Shown one piece after another: positions 50,082 through 54,105 of a stretch of DNA of 54,105 bases (position 1 is the stretch's first letter; each line of letters starts with the position of its first letter). The position numbers and the translations under genes are program-made. The stretch comes from Rhodospirillaceae bacterium (GTDB lineage Bacteria; Pseudomonadota; Alphaproteobacteria; Rhodospirillales; Rhodospirillaceae): positions 1 through 54,105 of the forward strand of contig SHWP01000018.1 of the NCBI GenBank assembly GCA_009693785.1, read 5' to 3'. The notes under the pieces are model-generated. The model made no database searches and was not told the origin of the DNA. It saw nothing but the letters and a program-made list of their open reading frames with translations.

Positions 50082-52556
50082 ATGCTTAAGCAGACACTGC
50101 TTCGCACCGCTTCCGGTTGCTCATTGGCATTGCTTGCCTCTACTACGCCGGAAGGCACAGCCTTAGCGCAACAGCAGCAATCACAACAGTTCACCCTCGA
50201 GGAAATTGTCGTCACGGCGCGCAGGATCGAGGAAAACCTGATGCAGGTGCCTCTGGCCATCAGCGCCATGAGCGCATCGGATATCCAGAACACCGGCGTC
50301 ACGACCCTGAACGAGCTGGTGAAGTTCACGCCGGGCCTGATCTCCACCCCCGGCATGAATACCGGGCGGATCGGCGGGCCGGTCGGTCGCAGCGGCGCGA
50401 ACCTCATCTTTCGCGGCCTCTCGGTGGCGACGGGTCTCACCTTCATCGACGGCGCGCCTTATGCCGGCGGGTCGACACCTGACATCACCGACGTTGCCCG
50501 CGTCGAGGTTCTAAAGGGCCCGCAGAGCATCTACTTCGGCCGCTCCACCTACAGCGGCGCAGTCAATTACGTTTCCAAGGAGCCGGCTGACGCATTCGGC
50601 GGATCCGTCGCCGGCGACATCAGCAGCTACAACGGCATTGATACGCGTGCCACCATCGAAGGCCCGATCAATAACATATTCTCATACCGCATCAGTGGAC
50701 GGCACTTCTCCACCGACGGCCAATATGAGAATCCGTTGAAAAGCGATCGGCTGGGGTGGCAGCACACCAATTCCGTCAATGTGTATGTCATGGCCCGGCC
50801 CACCGACGAGCTGAAGGTCTCGGGACTCTACACCTGGTCGATGAACAACGACGGCGCGCCGGCGGAGGGCGTGATGGTGGCGCGGGTGTTCGTTCCCACT
50901 GGCAATCCCGCCATCATCGACAGCCCGCTGAGGGGAGGCGAGCTCAACTGCGAGGTCGGCGGCACCGGCGGCCCCTGGTGGTGCGGTGAGTTGCCCAACG
51001 CGCGGACGCTGGTGAGTAAAAACCCGGTGTTCTTCTCGGTTCACAATGCATTGGATGGGCTCGCGATCTATCGCCTCTTCGACAACCCGCCATTGCCGAT
51101 CGGGCAGTTGGGGGGCGCGCTCGCTTCCTATCCCATGCCGTTCGACACCCGCTGGCTCAAGCATTTCGGCTTTAAGCAGGTCGTGCAAAACGCCCATCTC
51201 AACATCGACTACGAAATGTCGTCGGGATGGTCCTTAAACTCGGTCACCGCCTGGGACAAGACCAAGACCGCCACTATCTCCGATTTCAATTTCCGCGACG
51301 CGTCCCAGTTGCCGAACAGGTTCTATATCTCTGCGACCGCGACGCCCCTTCTGCCGCAATACACGATGCACCGGGCGTTGAGCCAGAGCATCGTCTATGA
51401 CTTCAGCCAGGAAGTCCGGGTGACGACGCCGCCCGACCGGGCCCTGCGCGGCACACTCGGCGCCAATTATCTGCGGATCCACAATCCCCGCAGCGCCCTC
51501 AACGGCTATGGCGTCCAGGGATCGGTCCAGAACAACTCGGTCAAGGCTCTCAGCAAGACACCTGCGGTCTTCGGTGCCGTGTACTACGACGTCGCCGAAG
51601 ACATAACCCTGACCGCCGAAGGGCGCTATCAGTGGGACGAGATCAATTCGCAGGGGCTTTTCCCAATTCCGGCGCCGAATAGCAAATTCACCTACACAAG
51701 CTTCTCGCCGCGCGTATCGATAGACTACAAGTTCGCGGACAATTCTCTCGTCTATGCGCTGTTCTCGCGCGGTTACCGGCCGGGCGGGTTCAACACGGCG
51801 CTGATCGCCAACATCCCCTCGGTCGTGGCGCAGTTGGCCTCAGCCGGCGCAAAGTTGGCCTACGATGAGGAGCAACTCGATAACTACGAGGTCGGCATCA
51901 AGGCCACCTGGCTAAACGGCCGCCTACAGACGATCGTCGATGCCTACTGGGACAAGTGGGTCAACGGCCAGGTCAACCAAAGCATCTTCGTGACCCTGCC
52001 GGGCGGCGGGTTTGCCTCCAGCGGCGTCATATTGAATACCGGGCGGGTCAAGCTCAGCGGTGTCGAAGCCGAAGCGCGGTTCGCCGCGACGGAGAACCTG
52101 CTGCTGGCGGGCTCAGTGGCTTATATGGACAACATCATCCGGAACTTTGCGGATTTCAGCAACGGCCCGAGAGTGTACGGCTCGACCAATGCCAACGGAT
52201 ACAGGCTCCCCGGTGCGCCGAAATGGACGTACAGCGCGTCGGCCCAGTATACCGATGCACTCTTCGGCGACTGGAATTGGTTCACGCGCGGCGACGTGAC
52301 CTACCGCGACGGCATGTTCCTCGACACCCATAACATCGCGAAGACGGCACCGGTGATTCGCCTCAATCTCCGCGCCGGCGTAGAGACGGAGTTGCTTCGC
52401 ATCGAGGCCTACGTCAACAATGCCCTCAACAACCGGGAAATCTCCGAAGCGGGCGTCTCGATGGACGTCATCGGGCAGAACGTCACCCAGAACGCCATCC
52501 GCATCGTAGCGCCGGTGAAACGGGTGGTCGGCCTGAAAGCGAGCTACGATTTCTAG
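50082..52556 (+). CDS. TonB-dependent outer membrane receptor
   Basis: An 824-residue receptor with a signal peptide (up to TALAQQQ) and TonB box EEIVVTARR. A plug domain follows (VPLAISAMSASDIQNTGV, LTFIDGAPYAGG, ARVEVLKGPQSIYFGRST), then a 22-strand barrel with PRVSIDYKFAD, FSRGYRPGGFNTA and a last strand ending in Phe (LKASYDF), as needed for BamA-mediated insertion. The sequence resembles sphingomonad-type receptors for large organic substrates rather than a known siderophore receptor. By eye its third codon positions are GC-richer than flanking genes. It is the main gene between the 64-bp repeats. A GGGGGAGA site precedes the ATG. Confidence 0.93.
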   Translation: MLKQTLLRTASGCSLALLASTTPEGTALAQQQQSQQFTLEEIVVTARRIEENLMQVPLAISAMSASDIQNTGVTTLNELVKFTPGLISTPGMNTGRIGGPVGRSGANLIFRGLSVATGLTFIDGAPYAGGSTPDITDVARVEVLKGPQSIYFGRSTYSGAVNYVSKEPADAFGGSVAGDISSYNGIDTRATIEGPINNIFSYRISGRHFSTDGQYENPLKSDRLGWQHTNSVNVYVMARPTDELKVSGLYTWSMNNDGAPAEGVMVARVFVPTGNPAIIDSPLRGGELNCEVGGTGGPWWCGELPNARTLVSKNPVFFSVHNALDGLAIYRLFDNPPLPIGQLGGALASYPMPFDTRWLKHFGFKQVVQNAHLNIDYEMSSGWSLNSVTAWDKTKTATISDFNFRDASQLPNRFYISATATPLLPQYTMHRALSQSIVYDFSQEVRVTTPPDRALRGTLGANYLRIHNPRSALNGYGVQGSVQNNSVKALSKTPAVFGAVYYDVAEDITLTAEGRYQWDEINSQGLFPIPAPNSKFTYTSFSPRVSIDYKFADNSLVYALFSRGYRPGGFNTALIANIPSVVAQLASAGAKLAYDEEQLDNYEVGIKATWLNGRLQTIVDAYWDKWVNGQVNQSIFVTLPGGGFASSGVILNTGRVKLSGVEAEARFAATENLLLAGSVAYMDNIIRNFADFSNGPRVYGSTNANGYRLPGAPKWTYSASAQYTDALFGDWNWFTRGDVTYRDGMFLDTHNIAKTAPVIRLNLRAGVETELLRIEAYVNNALNNREISEAGVSMDVIGQNVTQNAIRIVAPVKRVVGLKASYDF

Positions 52557-52580
52557 GGCGAAACCATAAATGTGTTAACC

Positions 52581-52607
52581 CAGACGGGCTGGCTGATTGC
52601 CCGTCTG
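52581..52607 (+). terminator. Hairpin downstream of the TonB receptor
   Basis: Nine-base arms CAGACGGGC and GCCCGTCTG with a nine-base loop, 24 bases after the receptor stop. Its right arm extends into the 64-bp repeat. No T-run follows, so termination is only a possibility. Confidence 0.4.
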
Positions 52608-52660
52608 CACGACAACCAGGGGCACACCGCCGTGGCCGTTGACGGTGGAAAATTCCAGCG
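52597..52660. repeat. 64-bp direct repeat, right copy (hydrolase fragment)
   Basis: Identical to 49065-49128. Flanking sequences differ on both sides. The two copies are 3.5 kb apart and in the same orientation, so recombination between them would delete the mini-element and TonB receptor and join the right-hand start to the left-hand hydrolase body. Confidence 0.93.
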
Positions 52661-52811
52661 CAGTTGCCGGACTGGCCAGCAGCCCACATAACGCGGCGGC
52701 TAGGATGACGTTTTCATCGACCATCTCCTAGGGGTGAGGTCCGATCTTATTCGGCGCGCCACCAAGCCAAATCGATTCGACAGACTTTCTTGGCCCTGCG
52801 ATAAAGCAGTC

Positions 52812-54068
52812 ATGTCCATGTGGTCTGAAATTCGCGGCACTCCGATGAAGGCTTTCAGCGTGTGCCTGATCGCCTACGGCTTTAGCCAGCTCGACTTGGC
52901 GCTGTTCGCCTATACCGTGCCCTCGCTGCGCAAAGACCTGGACCTGACGTTGCAAGACATGGGCTTGGTCGTTGGCGTGTCATACGCGCTGGGCGGGGTT
53001 TTGCAAGTGTGGTTTGGCCATCTCACCGACCGCTTTGGGCGCAAGACCATGATGCAAGTCTCGCTGGCGGCAGCCTCGCTGTTTGTGGCGGCGCATTCGC
53101 TGGTGACGGGCGCGATCATGCTCACAGTACTGCGGGCCGGGGCGATTTTCTCGGGCGGGGCGCTCTACCCGGCTACCGGCGCCATCGTTACCGAAGTAGC
53201 GCCTGCGCGCTATCGCGGCATCATGGCGGGGCTGTTGCAAACCGCCTACCCGCTGGGCTGGTTTGCCGCGGCCATGTTCGCCGCTCCGTTTCTCAGCACC
53301 TATGGCTGGCGACCCTTGTTTCTGGTGGCGCTGTTGTCGTTGCCCTATGTGCTGGTGGTTCGCACAATGCTGGGCGAATCTGCGCGCTTTACGTCTGTGA
53401 AGGACACGACCCAAAACCGCAGCGTGTTTACCTCCATCGGCGAACTGTTCACGCCCGAAATGCGCGTTCGCTCCATCACCTTGTTCACGGCGCAGTTCCT
53501 CTTCGTCGTGGCCTATGGCGGCTCGGCGATTTTCTTTCCCACCTATTTCGTCGAATCGCGCGGGCTGCAACTGAGTTCCTCGGCCATTCTCGTGGGTATC
53601 GGTAATGGCGTGGGGGTATTCGGTTATATCCTCGCCGCTTATGTGGGCGAGTTTGTACTCACCAGGCGCACCACCGTCGTTGTGTGGACACTGCTTGGCG
53701 CTGCGGCCTTTTTGTTCTTGGTGTGGGGCACCGAAACGTATGCTGCCACCATCACGGCTTTTGCCGTCATGAGCATGTTTTTCTATGGCACGGCGGCCGT
53801 CAAATTCGCTTACCTGGCTGAAATTTTCCCCACGCGCCTGCGCGCCACGGGCTTGGCCTTCTGCGGTTCGCTCGCGGTGAACCTCGGCACGGCCTTGGGG
53901 CCGTTGCTGGTGTCTAACGCCGTGGCCAAGGTGGGCTGGGACATGGCCTTCAGCGTGGTTGTGGGCGTGCCCTTGGTATGTGCCGGGCTGTTCTATTTGT
54001 TGCTCAAGCCGGTGCCCTCCGGCATTGATGTCGACGATGTACAAAAGCACATGGCGGCAAAAATATAA
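52812..54068 (+). CDS. MFS transporter, sugar/acid symporter type
   Basis: A 418-residue permease with 12 helices. FGHLTDRFGRKTMMQ is motif A and AEIFPTRLRATGLAFC is the typical PESP/sugar-porter-like motif near TM10, together recalling the AAHS and sugar transporter branches. ATG 52812 removes a soluble N-terminal extension that would start at 52734. The next gene begins 17 bases after the stop. It may import an aromatic acid. Confidence 0.88.
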   Translation: MSMWSEIRGTPMKAFSVCLIAYGFSQLDLALFAYTVPSLRKDLDLTLQDMGLVVGVSYALGGVLQVWFGHLTDRFGRKTMMQVSLAAASLFVAAHSLVTGAIMLTVLRAGAIFSGGALYPATGAIVTEVAPARYRGIMAGLLQTAYPLGWFAAAMFAAPFLSTYGWRPLFLVALLSLPYVLVVRTMLGESARFTSVKDTTQNRSVFTSIGELFTPEMRVRSITLFTAQFLFVVAYGGSAIFFPTYFVESRGLQLSSSAILVGIGNGVGVFGYILAAYVGEFVLTRRTTVVVWTLLGAAAFLFLVWGTETYAATITAFAVMSMFFYGTAAVKFAYLAEIFPTRLRATGLAFCGSLAVNLGTALGPLLVSNAVAKVGWDMAFSVVVGVPLVCAGLFYLLLKPVPSGIDVDDVQKHMAAKI

Positions 54069-54085
54069 GAAACGGGGACGATACG

Positions 54086-54105
54086 ATGAAAGCATGGGTG
54101 GTCAA
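54086..54105 (+). CDS. Start of a further gene (3' partial), MDR-like
   Basis: ATG 54086, 17 bases after the MFS stop, begins MKAWVV and runs off the window. This opening is typical of medium-chain alcohol dehydrogenases/quinone reductases, but only six codons are visible. A GGGGACG ribosome-like site precedes it. Confidence 0.4.

Larger units (their letters stand above)
52575..52724 (-). pseudogene. Truncated, frameshifted second copy of the exported hydrolase start
   Basis: On the minus strand a signal-peptide-like leader (VILAAALCGLLASPATA) runs into LEFSTVNGHGGVPLVVVQTGN, identical to the intact hydrolase, then diverges and stops at 52575. The open frame uses ATG 52724, which abuts the TAGGAG ribosome site. 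The well-spaced ATG at 52717 (seven bases from TAGGAG) is out of frame by one base at A4 (52711-52714); adding one A gives a leader starting MKNVIL. So the copy is truncated and probably frameshifted. It is divergent from the MFS gene. Confidence 0.75.

Noticed and set aside
52980..54095. A 371-residue open frame on the minus strand
   Set aside because: Antisense to the last MFS gene; His/Gln/Arg-rich and without any domain.
1..54105. tRNA, rRNA or CRISPR arrays
   Set aside because: Searched by eye for cloverleaf T-loops, rRNA blocks and regularly spaced repeats; none seen.

Overview
The window looks like chromosome of an alphaproteobacterium (order not resolvable from this sequence). Pointers are an FNR-type [4Fe-4S] regulator with an anaerobox, DctQM TRAP permeases, a PotFGHI-type ABC operon, an ECF sigma factor paired with a DGPF/YciI protein, and a TonB receptor of the kind common in oligotrophs. 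GC is by eye in the mid to high fifties, with one AT-rich patch near 36.2-36.3 kb. I see no rRNA, tRNA, CRISPR array, phage or conjugation gene and no intact transposase.

Layout. 0-3.7 kb: a left-truncated phospholipase D/cardiolipin synthase with an EEP-fold partner, then fnr and a universal stress gene read divergently around an FNR box. 3.7-12 kb: two divergent alpha/beta hydrolases with an unusual GxHTG elbow, a fumarate-reductase-like flavoprotein, an exported helical protein overlapping a DUF3089 lipase-like gene, a beta-lactamase-fold hydrolase and an MFS exporter. 12-28 kb: catabolic-looking genes: an Asp/Glu racemase/maleate isomerase-like enzyme, an acyl-CoA-dehydrogenase-fold monooxygenase, an aldo/keto reductase, a beta-propeller protein, a Rieske oxygenase with an HD-domain protein and MFS transporter, several SDRs, the sigma/DGPF pair, and more MFS transporters. 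28-35.4 kb: a carboxymuconolactone decarboxylase-like protein, a second flavin monooxygenase, a complete PotFGHI-type operon and a PQQ dehydrogenase. 35.4-37.3 kb: a quiet stretch with small unknown genes, one terminator and AT-rich DNA. 37.3-48.2 kb: flavin enzymes, an exported VOC protein, TRAP permeases without a DctP, a frameshifted orphan antitoxin, a large FAD oxidase, a two-gene unit ending in a microprotein, tandem zinc-free MDR reductases, a DUF6491 protein and MarC. 48-54.1 kb: an exported hydrolase, decayed DNA with a mini-element, a TonB receptor bracketed by a 64-bp direct repeat, a broken second copy of the hydrolase start, and a final MFS transporter.

Taken together the enzymes (ring hydroxylase, group D monooxygenases, SDR/AKR/MDR reductases, hydrolases, decarboxylase-like proteins, many transporters) read as a collection of degradation modules for hydrophobic or aromatic organic compounds, but no substrate can be named. 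The most unusual structural observations are (a) two copies of a 169-bp CTAG-bounded double-palindrome element, each between a divergent gene pair; (b) the TonB receptor segment held between 64-bp repeats of a hydrolase gene; (c) a 57-residue microprotein with two FliM/CheZ-like acidic motifs, coupled by GTGA overlap to a conserved-looking partner; and (d) enzymes with replaced catalytic residues (GxHTG hydrolases, a racemase-fold protein with only the first Cys, an SDR with His in place of Ser). Three apparent single-base indels in homopolymers (42.47, 48.29 and 52.71 kb) should be treated as either decay or sequencing error.
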